DNA of 64,000 bases from Halarcobacter ebronensis (GCF_013201825.1 NZ_CP053836.1:2666001-2730000), one strand, 5' to 3'. Counted from the stretch's first letter, positions 54,451 through 64,000 are shown. The notes: generated by a model from the letters alone, not told the origin. Made by a program: numbers and translations.

Positions 54451-56079
54451 ATGGAAACAACACTATTAATATTATTTACATCTTTAGCCCTTGCAACAGT
54501 GCTAAATATCATACTAAAAAAGTTATCTATGTCCCATATTATAGGATATATTATAACAGGGACAATAATTGCAACAATTTTTAATCTTAGTTCTACAACA
54601 ACCTTAGATACTTTAGATTTAATAGCAGAATTTGGAATAGTTTTTTTAATGTTTACAATAGGTTTGGAGATGCCTTTTAATAAACTAAAAAAGATGAAAG
54701 ATATTCTTTTTGTTGATGGAGTTTTACAAGTTGGAGCAAGTTCAATAATTATCTTTTTGGTTTCAACTTTTCTTTTTAAAATTGATACAACCTCATCGAT
54801 AATTATTGCCCTTGCTTTTTCTCTCTCTTCAACAGCAATTGTATTAACTTATCTTAAACAATCAAAAGATATCTATACACCATATGGAGAGAAATCAACA
54901 GCAATTTTGGTATTTCAAGATTTGGCAGTAATCCCTATACTTTTACTTATCTCATTTTTATCAAATGATACTTTAAGTCTAAGTGAAATATTGATTAAAA
55001 CCATACTTGCAGCAATAGCAATTAGTGCTTTTATGTTTACAATAGGAAGAAAACTTTTAAAATGGTTTTTGGATTTTTCTTCAAGAACAAGATTGGAAGA
55101 GCTCTTTTTAGCTTCAGTTCTTGCTATTGTAATAGGAACCTCTCTTTTGGCTCATACTATTGGTTTTACCTACTCTCTTGGAGCTTTTATAGCAGGGATG
55201 ATTATTGCAGAAACAAATTATCATATAAAAGTTGAATCTGATATTGCTTCATATAAAGATCTGCTTTTAGGAACTTTTTTCTTCTCTGTTGGAACAAAAA
55301 TAGATGTGGTATATTTGGTTTCAAATTTGCACTATGTTCTTCTTATCTTCTTTGCAACAATGATTATAAAAGCCTTTGTTGTTTATCTAATAATGATAAG
55401 AAAATCAAACAAGAGTGATTCAGTTAAATCTGCCCTTGCTTTATGTCAAATTGGGGAGTTCTCTTTTGCCGTTTTTGCACTTGCAGCAAATGATAATATC
55501 TTAGATGAAGAGTTATCAAAGTTTTTGATTTTGGTTACAGTTTTATCTATGATAATCACACCTTTTATTGTAAACAATATCTATAAACTTGCTTCATATT
55601 TTGTAGTAGAGTTTTATGAATCAGATAAAATTACACCAATTAATAGAAAAAATCACACTATTATTTGTGGATACTCTATTTTAGGAAGAATTATTGCCCA
55701 TGAACTTATGAAAGAGGGAAGATCTTTTGTAATTATCTCAGATAACCTAAAACACGTTTTATTAGCAAGAAAAAATGGTTATATGGCATATTTTGGACAC
55801 CTTGAAAAACTGCCAGTTATGGAATCACTTAGAGTTGATGAAGCCTCTGATATTATCATTACTTTAAATAATCTAACACAAAAAAGACTTGTGTGTGAGG
55901 CGATATTAAACTATAGAAGTGATGCAAAACTAATTGTAAAGATTGATTCACTAGATGAGAAAAAAGAGTTAAAAGATCTAAATATTGCTCACTATGTTCA
56001 CTCTCAACTTGAAACTGCAAATCTAATGATTGAAAAGAGTTTAAATATAAATGCAGAAGATAAAAAAGAGCAAAATTAA
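54451..56079 (+). CDS. Kef-type monovalent cation:proton antiporter with an RCK domain
   Basis: The 542-residue protein has about 12 membrane helices (FLMFTIGLEMPFNKLKKMK and STAILVFQDLAVIPILLL are CPA2 hallmarks) and a C-terminal Rossmann TrkA-N domain from ~400 (NHTIICGYSILGRIIAHEL). It probably exchanges K+ or Na+ for H+. It is KefB-like in layout, but glutathione gating cannot be judged. It is followed by a terminator. Confidence 0.88.
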   Translation: METTLLILFTSLALATVLNIILKKLSMSHIIGYIITGTIIATIFNLSSTTTLDTLDLIAEFGIVFLMFTIGLEMPFNKLKKMKDILFVDGVLQVGASSIIIFLVSTFLFKIDTTSSIIIALAFSLSSTAIVLTYLKQSKDIYTPYGEKSTAILVFQDLAVIPILLLISFLSNDTLSLSEILIKTILAAIAISAFMFTIGRKLLKWFLDFSSRTRLEELFLASVLAIVIGTSLLAHTIGFTYSLGAFIAGMIIAETNYHIKVESDIASYKDLLLGTFFFSVGTKIDVVYLVSNLHYVLLIFFATMIIKAFVVYLIMIRKSNKSDSVKSALALCQIGEFSFAVFALAANDNILDEELSKFLILVTVLSMIITPFIVNNIYKLASYFVVEFYESDKITPINRKNHTIICGYSILGRIIAHELMKEGRSFVIISDNLKHVLLARKNGYMAYFGHLEKLPVMESLRVDEASDIIITLNNLTQKRLVCEAILNYRSDAKLIVKIDSLDEKKELKDLNIAHYVHSQLETANLMIEKSLNINAEDKKEQN

Positions 56080-56092
56080 TTGCTCTTTTCTC
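56064..56092 (+). terminator. Terminator overlapping the antiporter stop codon
   Basis: AAAAGAGCAA pairs with TTGCTCTTTT over a 6-base loop that includes the TAA stop; the right arm ends in TTTT. Confidence 0.7.
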
Positions 56093-56224
56093 TACTATGA
56101 AGGACGTTTAATTAGTAGGTAATGAAATTATAATTGATTAGCGTTGCAAAAGAGTAGCATTGAAAAAAATTTAACAATATTTAATTGATTTTTCTATAAA
56201 ATACAAAAATTGTTAGGAGCACTT

Positions 56225-57319
56225 TTGTATTCAAAAGAACTAAATTCTATAAAAAAATCCAACCGTTTTAGAACTAGAGAACTCTATGATGAAAATCTAA
56301 TCGACTTAGCATCAAACGACTATTTGGGACTAACTGCAAATAAAGAACTTTTCCAAAATGCTTACCAAAGAGTTTTAAAAAATAGTTACACTGCACCAAA
56401 AGCCTCTATGCTTGTAAATGGTTACTCAACCATTCATAAAGAGTTTGAAGATGCACTAAAAGAGGCAAATAGTTTTGAAGATGCCTTAATAGTTGGGAGT
56501 GGTTTTTTAGCAAATCTATCTATGATTGAAGCCCTTGTAAGAAAAGGTGATACTCTGTTTATAGATGAAGAGTACCATGCAAGTGGAATGGTTGCAACAA
56601 GGCTTTTAAGTAAAAATCAGGTTGTGATATTTAAACATAATGATACAAAAGATCTTTTAGAGAAAATATCAAATATTAAAACAAAAGGAAGAAAAATCAT
56701 TGCCATTGAGGGTGTTTATTCTATGGGTGGAGATTTGGCTTCAAAAGAGATATTTGATATTGCAAATGAATATGATGCTTTATTAATAGTTGATGAGGCG
56801 CACTCTTCTGGAGTAATAGGAGAAAATCTTCTTGGAATATTTGATTATTATGGCATAACTCCAAAAGAGAATCATATAAAAATGGGAACTTTAGGAAAAG
56901 CCTATGGAAGTTATGGGGCATATATTCTTGCAAGTTCAAATATTATTGCTTTTTTATTAAATAGAGCAAAAGCAGTTATATATACAACCGCACCTTCACT
57001 ATTTGATACAGCATTAGGTTTAGAGTCTTTAAAGTTTATTCAAAAAAACAAAAAACTTATAAAAAATAGAATCACTTCAAATTTAAAGGTGATAAAAGAG
57101 TCTTTGGGTATAACTTCAAATAGTTTAATCATTCCAATTGAAATTGGTGACAATAAAAAAGTTATTACAATTCAACAAAAATTAAAAAAAGATGGATATT
57201 TAGTTGGTGCAATTAGACAACCAACTGTAAAAAATGCCATAATTAGGCTAATTGCAAAAATAGATATAAGTGCAGAGCAGTTAGAAAAAGTTTGTAAAAA
57301 ATTAGAGGAATTAAGATGA
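56225..57319 (+). CDS. bioF: 8-amino-7-oxononanoate synthase-like alpha-oxoamine synthase
   Basis: The 364-residue PLP enzyme shows LASNDYLGL, APKASMLVNGYSTIHKEFE, VDEAHSSGVIGE and the PLP lysine in MGTLGKAYGSYG. It fits BioF, which joins pimeloyl thioester and alanine in biotin synthesis; a related acyl-CoA:amino acid condensation is possible because no other bio genes are near. The start is the TTG at 56225, five bases after TTAGGAG; a TTG at 56210 has no ribosome site. Confidence 0.82.
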   Translation: MYSKELNSIKKSNRFRTRELYDENLIDLASNDYLGLTANKELFQNAYQRVLKNSYTAPKASMLVNGYSTIHKEFEDALKEANSFEDALIVGSGFLANLSMIEALVRKGDTLFIDEEYHASGMVATRLLSKNQVVIFKHNDTKDLLEKISNIKTKGRKIIAIEGVYSMGGDLASKEIFDIANEYDALLIVDEAHSSGVIGENLLGIFDYYGITPKENHIKMGTLGKAYGSYGAYILASSNIIAFLLNRAKAVIYTTAPSLFDTALGLESLKFIQKNKKLIKNRITSNLKVIKESLGITSNSLIIPIEIGDNKKVITIQQKLKKDGYLVGAIRQPTVKNAIIRLIAKIDISAEQLEKVCKKLEELR

Positions 57320-57969
57320 TTCTTACAGAATTAATCAAGGGTAATGAAAATTTTAGAAAAAATAGTTTTATTGAGCTTGAAGAGGATTTAAAAAACCTAG
57401 TTATACATGGTCAAAAACCTGAAGTGATGTTTATTGGGTGTTCTGATAGTAGAGTAACTCCTGATTTAATGTTAGGAACTAAACCTGGGGATATGTTTAT
57501 TCTAAGAAATGTTGGTAATTTTGTTCCCCCTTTTAAACATGATGAAGATTTCCACGGAAGTGCCGCTGCTATTGAGTACGCAATAGCTGTTTTAAAGGTT
57601 AAACATATTATTATTTGTGGACATTCTCACTGTGGTGCTTGTAAAAGTTTATATGATGATATTCCAGATGATGGATCATTTATTCATATAAAAACCTGGT
57701 TGACTCTTGGTGCAAAGGCAAAAGAGAGAACTTTAAAAAATAAAAAGTTTACCACAAAAGAAGAGATGTATAGAGCAACAGAGAGAAACTCTATTAGACA
57801 TCAATTGGAAAACCTTCTTACCTATCCTGATGTTGCAAAACTTTGCAATGATGGCAAACTAAAGGTTCATGGCTGGTATTATGATATTGAGACAGCACAG
57901 ATTGATTATTATGATAAAAGAGATGATAAATTTAAACCATTAAATGAGATGACCTATGAAAAAGAGTGA
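57316..57969 (+). CDS. Beta-class carbonic anhydrase
   Basis: The 217-residue enzyme interconverts CO2 and bicarbonate. Zinc ligands are Cys in FIGCSDSRVTP, and His and Cys in ICGHSHCGACKS; the Asp-Arg dyad CSDSR is intact. Its ATG overlaps the bioF stop by 4 bases (ATGA), so the two are coupled. The C-terminal YDIETAQIDYYD segment is typical of the class. Confidence 0.95.
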   Translation: MILTELIKGNENFRKNSFIELEEDLKNLVIHGQKPEVMFIGCSDSRVTPDLMLGTKPGDMFILRNVGNFVPPFKHDEDFHGSAAAIEYAIAVLKVKHIIICGHSHCGACKSLYDDIPDDGSFIHIKTWLTLGAKAKERTLKNKKFTTKEEMYRATERNSIRHQLENLLTYPDVAKLCNDGKLKVHGWYYDIETAQIDYYDKRDDKFKPLNEMTYEKE

Positions 57970-58282
57970 AATAGAAGTTAGAAAATTACCTAAAAAAAGT
58001 ATTATTACCATTATTATAATGTCAGTTATTATAGTAATCGGTTTTACGTTTGAAGTTTTTACAATTAATTTGAAAATGGAAGAGGTGCTAGCAGATTTAG
58101 GGCATAAACACATTTCTAACATAAAAGTTGTAAATAAGATGAGAGTTGAAGATAATGAGACTAGATTAAAAAGTACTGTATACAAAGTTACGTTCTTTGA
58201 TGATGATTTAAAAAAAGAGTGTATAGGATTTGTTCATAGAAGTAACCATGGAGAATACAGCAAAGATATAGATTGTAATTAA
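57956..58282 (+). CDS. Small single-pass membrane protein of unknown function
   Basis: The 108-residue protein starts with a basic stretch (KKSEIEVRKLPKKS), then one strong membrane helix (~16-36), then a ~70-residue outer domain with two Cys (KKECIGFVHRS and DIDCN) that could form a disulfide. It overlaps the carbonic anhydrase gene by 14 bases and precedes mqnE by 12, so it is in the operon. No domain is recognised. Confidence 0.75.
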   Translation: MKKSEIEVRKLPKKSIITIIIMSVIIVIGFTFEVFTINLKMEEVLADLGHKHISNIKVVNKMRVEDNETRLKSTVYKVTFFDDDLKKECIGFVHRSNHGEYSKDIDCN

Positions 58283-58294
58283 AAAGAAGATAAG

Positions 58295-59356
58295 ATGAGT
58301 TTATTAGAAAAATTTGAAAATAAAGAAAAATATACATTTGAAGAGGCAGTAAAACTTTATGATTTGGAGCTTTTTGAACTAGCCCAGCTTGCAAATAAAA
58401 TTAGAGAAGAGAAACATGGTAAAAAAACCTATTTTAATATAAATAGACATATCAATCCAACAAATATCTGTAAAGATGTATGCCAATTCTGTGCTTATAG
58501 TGCAAGTAGAAAAAATCCACACCAATATACCATGAGCCATGAAGAGATTATGGAAGCAGTTGAGAGTTCTGTAAAACATGGAATCAAAGAGGTTCATGTG
58601 GTTTCAGCACATAATCCCCACACCGGATTACAATGGTACTTGGATATTTTTAGAAAAATAAAAGACAAACATCCCGATATACATGTAAAAGCTTTGACAG
58701 CAGCAGAGATTCACTTTTTATGTGAAAAGTATAATCTAAGCTATGAAGAGATGATTCAAAAAATGATTGAAAATGGTGTTGATTCAATGCCTGGCGGTGG
58801 TGCAGAAATTTTTGATGAACAGGTTCGAAAAAGAATTTGTGGTGGAAAAGTTAAATCTGATCAATGGCTAGAGATACATAGACTTTGGCACAAAGCAGGA
58901 CATGAGAGCAATGCAACAATGCTTTTTGGACATGTGGAGAGTAGAGAGCATAGAATTGACCATATGTTAAGACTAAGAAAACTTCAAGAAGAGACTGGTG
59001 GATTTAACGCTTTTATTCCTTTGGTTTATCAAAGAGAGAACAACTATTTAAAAGTAAAAGAGTTTTTAACAGGTCAAGAGATTTTAAAAACTATGGCAAT
59101 CTCTAGAATTCTTTTAGATAATATTGAAAATATTAAAGCCTATTGGGTTACCTCAACAACAAAATTAGCTCTTCTTGCTCAAGAGTTTGGGGCAAATGAT
59201 TTAGATGGAACAATTGAAAAAGAGTCTATTCAAAGTGCCGCAGGAGCAAAAAGTGCAAATGGTATTGCTTTGGAAAATTTTGTTGATTTAATAAAAAACT
59301 CTGGTTTTATTCCTGTTGAAAGAGACTCAGTTTATAATGAAATAAAGGTTTGGTAA
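58295..59356 (+). CDS. mqnE: Aminodeoxyfutalosine synthase (radical SAM)
   Basis: MqnE joins enolpyruvyl-benzoate to the adenosyl group in the futalosine route to menaquinone, the route used by Campylobacterota. The 353-residue protein shows the radical SAM CKDVCQFCAY (CxxxCxxC), HVVSAHNPHTGLQWY, SMPGGGAEIFDEQVR and AYWVTSTTKLA. Other mqn genes are not in this window. Confidence 0.93.
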   Translation: MSLLEKFENKEKYTFEEAVKLYDLELFELAQLANKIREEKHGKKTYFNINRHINPTNICKDVCQFCAYSASRKNPHQYTMSHEEIMEAVESSVKHGIKEVHVVSAHNPHTGLQWYLDIFRKIKDKHPDIHVKALTAAEIHFLCEKYNLSYEEMIQKMIENGVDSMPGGGAEIFDEQVRKRICGGKVKSDQWLEIHRLWHKAGHESNATMLFGHVESREHRIDHMLRLRKLQEETGGFNAFIPLVYQRENNYLKVKEFLTGQEILKTMAISRILLDNIENIKAYWVTSTTKLALLAQEFGANDLDGTIEKESIQSAAGAKSANGIALENFVDLIKNSGFIPVERDSVYNEIKVW

Positions 59357-59374
59357 CTTTAAATTAAAGTTGCC

Positions 59375-60955
59375 CTACTTTGGCTGATTAAACTCTACTG
59401 TAAACTCAACTTCAATTCCTGCATCAGTTTTTGCAAAGTTTATTGGATATGAGATATTTATTGAGTATAACTCTCTATTTAATCTATCAATTATCTCAAA
59501 AAACTCTAAAGGTTTTTGAATAACAATATTTACTAAATAACTAAAAATAATAACATCCTCTTTAGAACTATTTTTAAAAGTTACTACACTATTTTCAGGT
59601 AAAAGAATCTTCATCTGTTCAGTTACACTAATAATTGGCATAAACTCATTTTCTGTGTAGATATCTTTATAGTCTTTAGTTTTTATTACTCCTTTATCTT
59701 TTAAGCTAACTGCTTTTACAGTTGCTTCTTTAATAGCCTCTTTAGACTCTTTAAACTCTATATCAACATTTTCATATAAACTTTTTAGTTCTGGTTCAAG
59801 AACTTTTATATAACTATCTTTATTTAAAAGATTTAGTTGCATCTCCATGCTATTTACATCTAAAGTTAACTCTTTTAGAACCATATCATAAGGAATTGAT
59901 TCAAAAGCTTTTATAACTCTTGTTTCAACAATGCTATTACTTTGTATATGATTTGGCAACAATACAGGTTTTTTTATCACCTTCTCTTTTTTTACTTCAA
60001 CACTCTTTTGCACTTTTTTAGGTGGTGTCATCAGTTCTTGAATTTTTGGATAAAAGAGATATGCAATTGCAATTAGAAGCACTATAATTAGTGAAATTAT
60101 TAGTGCATTTTTAAGTCTATTGTTTGGTTTTTTTCTAGGTTTAATAAAACTTTTTTGTATATGAGAATCTTTTGAAAGTTCAAATAACTCTTCATCAACA
60201 GAGATTGGATGATATGAAACATTAATCATAAAATCATCACCCATTTTTGCAATCTGTTCCTCAGAGATAAGTCTTAGATTATAAAGAATTGATATCTTTT
60301 CAATAAAGACATTTTTCGAAATTAGGTAAAACTCTTCAATAGTCTCCTTAATAAGCTCATAAACTTCCAAAGCATAAATCTCATCAAATAGTTTTTGTCC
60401 CATCAACTCATTTTCATAAAAGTGACTATTTTTAATATCTTCAAAAGCAGTTAAATCAACTCTTTTATCAAATACAATTTCACTATTTGAATTTAGTATT
60501 ACACAAAAAGCTTGATTATTAAAAAGCAAAACAACAAAGTTGTTATTGCAAGGAGTTTTCTCAATATGTAGATTTAAAATATGATAAGCAGAAAAAATAT
60601 AATCAACTCCACATTTAGAGAAGTAGTTTCTTGTCTCAAAAAGTGCATTTCTAGAAACTGCAATATTATAGTCATTATTTAAAGATCTTGTTATAAAATC
60701 TCTTGGTCTTTGTTGATTTTTTCTTAATAGCTTTACATCTTCTTGTAGAAGAAGTGTTGAGATATAGGTATTATCAATCTCAGATTGCAAAGCAACAAAT
60801 TTTGTTGCAATATCTCTTCCCATAATCTCATCTTTTGCAATAAAAGTTGAAGTATTTGTCTCAGCAATATCATTATTACTTAATTTTTTAAAATTAACTT
60901 TTAGTTGTGATCTATATTTGATGGCATTTATATACAAAAACTCTTTTGAAAACAT
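59375..60955 (-). CDS. Bitopic protein resembling GspL/MshI-PilN pilus scaffolds
   Basis: The 526-residue protein has a cytoplasmic region (~1-285) with alternating strands suggestive of an actin-like fold, one membrane helix (~285-307), and a periplasmic region with a Lys-rich linker (~315-340) and a C-terminal alpha/beta domain (~430-525). This layout matches GspL, or a fused PilM-PilN, of type II secretion and type IV pilus machines. The resemblance is structural, not motif-based. It lies 15 bases after the acyltransferase gene. Confidence 0.4.
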   Translation of the reverse strand: MFSKEFLYINAIKYRSQLKVNFKKLSNNDIAETNTSTFIAKDEIMGRDIATKFVALQSEIDNTYISTLLLQEDVKLLRKNQQRPRDFITRSLNNDYNIAVSRNALFETRNYFSKCGVDYIFSAYHILNLHIEKTPCNNNFVVLLFNNQAFCVILNSNSEIVFDKRVDLTAFEDIKNSHFYENELMGQKLFDEIYALEVYELIKETIEEFYLISKNVFIEKISILYNLRLISEEQIAKMGDDFMINVSYHPISVDEELFELSKDSHIQKSFIKPRKKPNNRLKNALIISLIIVLLIAIAYLFYPKIQELMTPPKKVQKSVEVKKEKVIKKPVLLPNHIQSNSIVETRVIKAFESIPYDMVLKELTLDVNSMEMQLNLLNKDSYIKVLEPELKSLYENVDIEFKESKEAIKEATVKAVSLKDKGVIKTKDYKDIYTENEFMPIISVTEQMKILLPENSVVTFKNSSKEDVIIFSYLVNIVIQKPLEFFEIIDRLNRELYSINISYPINFAKTDAGIEVEFTVEFNQPK

Positions 60956-60970
60956 CTTAAATCAAAACCC

Positions 60971-61585
60971 TTACTTCATTGCATTTATAAGCATCTTTTC
61001 TTTAATTAACTCTTTTGCTTCTTCAACTGTATAAGAACTAATATCAAGTGGTTCTTGAATAAAAAACTCCAGTTTTCCAAAAGGCTTAGGGATAATAAAC
61101 TTATCCCAAGAATTAAATTGCCAATATCTTGTTGGTCTACAATTAAACACCAATATTCTAGCATTTGTTTTCTGTGAAATTGCTACAATTCCATCTGCAA
61201 CTGAGTGTCTTGGTCCTCTAGGTCCATCAGGCGTTATTGCAATATCATCACCTGCTTTTAACTCTTTTATTGCACCAATTAAAGCTTTGGCTCCACCTCT
61301 TGTACTTGAACCTCTTATTGAATCAATTCCAAGATACTCTACTGTTTTTGTAATAGCTTCGCCATCTTTGTGCTCACTTATCATGGCACTTACTTTTCCT
61401 TTAGGCTTTAATCTTTGATAATTAAAAGGTTGCATCAGAAGTTCCCCATGCCAAAAAGCCACAATAAATGGCTCTTTTGGGTTAACTTCTGGATGATGAA
61501 AAACTTTTTTATTGGTTAAATAGATAAATCTAACAATTAGTTGCATTATAAAAGGAACAACCCTTGTAACTAAAAAAAGTTTCAT
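60971..61585 (-). CDS. DUF374 lysophospholipid acyltransferase-like protein
   Basis: The 204-residue membrane-associated protein has the DUF374 pattern: [14 protein letters not shown] with the HG near residue 46, the [10 protein letters not shown] block, [11 protein letters not shown], and [14 protein letters not shown]. These mark a glycerolipid or lipid A-type acyltransferase relative. Its ATG overlaps the miaB stop by 4 bases. In Helicobacter the same three genes (HP0268, HP0269, HP0270) are adjacent, as I recall. Confidence 0.87.
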   Translation of the reverse strand: MKLFLVTRVVPFIMQLIVRFIYLTNKKVFHHPEVNPKEPFIVAFWHGELLMQPFNYQRLKPKGKVSAMISEHKDGEAITKTVEYLGIDSIRGSSTRGGAKALIGAIKELKAGDDIAITPDGPRGPRHSVADGIVAISQKTNARILVFNCRPTRYWQFNSWDKFIIPKPFGKLEFFIQEPLDISSYTVEEAKELIKEKMLINAMK

Positions 61586-62901
61586 CTATTTATCACTTCA
61601 CCTTTTAGTGCTGTTCTTGTTGCTTCTGTAACTTTTACATCAACAAGTTGACCTAAAAGTTCATCACTTCCTTTTACAAAAACTTGGCAATAGTTATCAG
61701 TAAATCCTGCAACTTCACCATTTGGTTTTAGTGAATCAAAAAGTACAGTTACAACTTTTCCAATATTTGAGTCCATAAGTTCGCTTTGGTGCTCTTTATG
61801 AAGCTCAATTACCTCTATAAGTCTTTTGCTTCCTATCTCATCAGCTACTTCTATATCTTTTAACTCTAATGCTGCTGTATTTGGTCTAGGAGAGTATTTG
61901 AAATTAAAGATTTGATCAAATTTTACTTGCTTGATTACATCAATTGTATCTTCAAAATCCTCTTGGGTTTCACCTGGGAAAGCAACAATAATATCTGTTG
62001 TAATTCTAACATCAGGAACCATCTCTCTTATCTTTTTAGCCCTATTTAAAAACCACTCTTTTGTGTATCCTCTTTTCATAGCTTTTAGAATTTTTGTAGA
62101 ACCACTTTGTAGTGGCATATGAATACACTTAGAGATTTTAGGATTTTTTGCAAACTCCTCTATAAACTCATCATCCATATGAAGAGGGTGAGGAGAAGTA
62201 AATCTAATTCTCTCAACTTTCTCAATTTTTGAAACATCTTGCAAAAGTTTTGTAAAAGAGTATTTCTCTCTTTTGTCGCTAAATCTTCTTCCATAAGAGT
62301 TTACATTTTGCCCAAGTAAAGTTACCTCTTTAGCTCCTCTTAAAACATCTTTTTTTATCTGTTCAATTATCATTTCAGGAGGAATAGAGATTTCATCTCC
62401 TCTTGTTGCAGGAACAATACAATATGTACACTCCTTATCACAACCAATTGAGATGTTAACTGATGTTTTATACAAGTTATTTGAGTTTTGTGCAAATTGG
62501 TAAGTTGAATCATCATAATCTATATCAATCTCAACTGCACCTTTTTTTTCTATAACATCTTTTATTTTAGAGATATTTCTAGCTCCAAGTACAAAATCAA
62601 CATAAGGCGCTCTTTTTATAATATCGTTTCCCAAATGACTTGCAGTACATCCACATACACCTATTTTTGCACCATCTTTTTTCTTAACATTAAACTGACC
62701 AATCTCTGAAAAGAGTTTTGAAACAGGTTTTTCTCTAACAGAGCAGGTATTGATAATTATCAAATCTGCATCCTCTATATTATCTGTTGTGGTGTAGTTT
62801 TTATGCTCTTTAAGTTCTGCAATAATATGTTGGCTGTCTGTGTCGTTCATTTGACAGCCAAGGGTTTGTATAAATAGCTTTTTTTCTTCTTGTTTACTCA
62901 T
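61582..62901 (-). CDS. miaB: tRNA-2-methylthio-N6-dimethylallyladenosine synthase
   Basis: It adds the methylthio group at A37 of tRNAs. The 439-residue protein has the N-terminal UPF0004 domain with [15 protein letters not shown] and the auxiliary cluster Cys residues (NTCSVRE, CGCTASH), the radical SAM motif [11 protein letters not shown], and a C-terminal TRAM domain ([19 protein letters not shown]). It is in operon with the HP0268-like gene 20 bases upstream. Confidence 0.96.
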   Translation of the reverse strand: MSKQEEKKLFIQTLGCQMNDTDSQHIIAELKEHKNYTTTDNIEDADLIIINTCSVREKPVSKLFSEIGQFNVKKKDGAKIGVCGCTASHLGNDIIKRAPYVDFVLGARNISKIKDVIEKKGAVEIDIDYDDSTYQFAQNSNNLYKTSVNISIGCDKECTYCIVPATRGDEISIPPEMIIEQIKKDVLRGAKEVTLLGQNVNSYGRRFSDKREKYSFTKLLQDVSKIEKVERIRFTSPHPLHMDDEFIEEFAKNPKISKCIHMPLQSGSTKILKAMKRGYTKEWFLNRAKKIREMVPDVRITTDIIVAFPGETQEDFEDTIDVIKQVKFDQIFNFKYSPRPNTAALELKDIEVADEIGSKRLIEVIELHKEHQSELMDSNIGKVVTVLFDSLKPNGEVAGFTDNYCQVFVKGSDELLGQLVDVKVTEATRTALKGEVINR

Positions 62902-62921
62902 TAATACTTTTCACTAAAAAA

Positions 62922-63164
62922 TTATAGTGCATGAACCTCATACATATACTCTTCATCTGCAAGTCCGTATTTAACTTCTCTAAAGTATACGTTAAATCCC
63001 TCATCTTCAAAAGAGTCAACTAAAGACATCATATCTTTATGAGAGTTATCTCTATCAAAATAGAAAATTTTCTCCCCATCTTTTTTCAAATCCTCTTTAA
63101 GTTTATCAAGTTGAACTTTTTTTGGTTTTTCACTTAATTCAGTTCTTGCAAGTAATAATTCCAT
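62922..63164 (-). CDS. HP0268-family small protein (possible nuclease)
   Basis: The 80-residue protein (IFYFDRDNSHKDMMSLVDSFEDEGFNVYFREVKYG) looks like the Campylobacterota-specific HP0268 family. The Helicobacter pylori member has been described as a metal-dependent nuclease with a Smr-like fold. It heads the HP0268-miaB-DUF374 operon. The call is from memory of the family, without alignment. Confidence 0.75.
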   Translation of the reverse strand: MELLLARTELSEKPKKVQLDKLKEDLKKDGEKIFYFDRDNSHKDMMSLVDSFEDEGFNVYFREVKYGLADEEYMYEVHAL

Positions 63165-63318
63165 ATTATTTAACCTTTGTTTTTATAAATTAGCTAAATA
63201 GTCTATCTTAAAATTGCTTTAATTTCTATAAAAGCTCTTTTAAGATAAAATGGTGTTCTACTCTACATTGAAAATCAAAAACTTTACATTTCAATGTCAC
63301 AAAATAAAGAAGGTACAA

Positions 63319-64000
63319 ATGGATAAGATTATAGATATATTGGATTCTATTGCCTATGAAAAAGGCTTAAAAATTGATGATGTTGAAAACTCTTTAAAAG
63401 AGGCATTAATCAAGACTGCGGAAAAGATGGTTGATTCAACTTTGAGATTTGATGCAGAAATAGATAGACCAAATAAAAAATTAGAACTTTTTCAAAAAAT
63501 TGAAGTTGTTAAAAACGATGATGTGAGATTAAAAGAAGATGGTGTTGATAATTATGGGAATATCATCAGTAAAGAGAATTACATCTCAATAGAAGAAGCA
63601 AAAAAAATTGATGAAAGCTTAGAGATTGGTGATTTTGTAAACTATGACTTAGAGTTTGAAAATATGGGAAGAAATGCAGCAACAATTCTTCACAGCAATT
63701 TTGAATATAGAATACAAAGATTTCTAGAAGAGTCTCTTCTAAATAAATATAAAAATAAAATTGGAAAAACTATAAGCGGAAGTGTTACTAGAATAGATAG
63801 AGCAGAAAATACTTTCGTAGAGATTGGTGAAGTTAAAGGGATGTTACCAAGAAAGAGTAGAATTAAAGGTGAATCTTTTAGAGTTGGTGATACAGTTAAA
63901 GCTGTTGTTAAAAGTGTAAATATAGATAAAACAAATGGACTTATTGTTGAGATTTCAAGAACAAGTCCAAAATTTTTAGAATCACTTTTAAAATCTGAAG
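63319..64000 (+). CDS. nusA: Transcription termination/antitermination protein NusA, N-terminal part
   Basis: About 227 residues are visible before the window ends. The N-terminal RNA-polymerase-binding domain (MDKIIDILDSIAYEKGLKID) is followed by the S1 domain (GKTISGSVTRIDRAENTFVEIG, GMLPRKSRI) and the linker into KH1 (ISRTSPKFLESLLK). The start is the ATG at 63319, preceded by AAGAAGG. No rimP gene lies directly upstream. Confidence 0.95.
   Translation, partial: MDKIIDILDSIAYEKGLKIDDVENSLKEALIKTAEKMVDSTLRFDAEIDRPNKKLELFQKIEVVKNDDVRLKEDGVDNYGNIISKENYISIEEAKKIDESLEIGDFVNYDLEFENMGRNAATILHSNFEYRIQRFLEESLLNKYKNKIGKTISGSVTRIDRAENTFVEIGEVKGMLPRKSRIKGESFRVGDTVKAVVKSVNIDKTNGLIVEISRTSPKFLESLLKSE

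Noticed and set aside
59355-59371. 17-base palindrome AACTTTAAATTAAAGTT between mqnE and the GspL-like gene
   Set aside because: It lies between convergent genes and has only A/T-rich stems with no U-tract; it is probably a minor 3' hairpin at most.
1-64000. tRNA, rRNA, CRISPR arrays, prophage or transposases
   Set aside because: No cloverleaf with GTTCGA-like T-loop, no rRNA segments, no spaced identical repeats of 25-40 bases and no transposase or integrase motifs were seen.

Overview
This AT-rich window comes from a member of Campylobacterota, most likely of the Arcobacter group. The lineage markers are an HP0268-type small protein beside miaB, the futalosine-pathway menaquinone gene mqnE, a CetB-like PAS protein paired with a chemoreceptor, a ccoG gene, and many OmpR-type regulators paired with multi-helix membrane sensor kinases. 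The left edge cuts an isochorismatase-family gene and the right edge cuts nusA. I saw no tRNA, rRNA, CRISPR array, prophage or transposase.

Layout. 0.2-5 kb: hemC, a periplasmic disulfide protein, dnaX and murI on the minus strand. 5-8.7 kb: a UDG-superfamily gene and the metN-metI-metQ methionine importer, with two paralogous ~30-residue membrane mini-proteins on either side of the importer. 8.8-14.7 kb: rho (next to a REP-like element), a peroxiredoxin, a ferredoxin, ndk, and the yceD-rpmF-plsX-fabH lipid/ribosome operon. 15-17.3 kb: a Cache chemoreceptor with a CetB-like PAS partner. 17.3-23.5 kb: azlCD, an SspB-like protein, a LapG-like peptidase, and a pabB / isochorismatase-like / atypical response regulator / pabC cluster behind pyrB. 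23.5-31 kb: ccoG, a two-component system, argD, a tolC-like gene, pyk and an OmpA-like lipoprotein.

31.7-41.3 kb is the most unusual region. It holds an arylsulfate sulfotransferase locus: a porin, AssT, and its dedicated thiol-oxidation pair DsbI/DsbL, with a 7TM-type sensor kinase and response regulator upstream. Immediately beyond lies a second copy of the porin-assT-dsbI-dsbL segment in the same orientation. Its porin is intact, but assT, dsbI and dsbL survive only as short eroded remnants. Between the copies, and behind each porin, is a family of hairpins sharing a C/U-rich segment. One copy looks like the start of a free-standing small RNA.

41.3-64 kb: midA; an aldehyde dehydrogenase with its DUF779 partner; a divergent FIST-domain kinase/regulator pair (four 11-bp direct repeats lie in the shared promoter region) converging on a CHASE-PAS kinase; thiS, a Cys-type formate-dehydrogenase-like oxidoreductase and yraN; a ClC channel, a DUF502 protein, dgkA and a Kef-type antiporter; a bioF-like gene, carbonic anhydrase, a small membrane protein and mqnE; then a GspL-like membrane protein, a DUF374 acyltransferase, miaB, the HP0268-like gene and nusA. 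All functional calls come from motifs read by eye; no database search was run.
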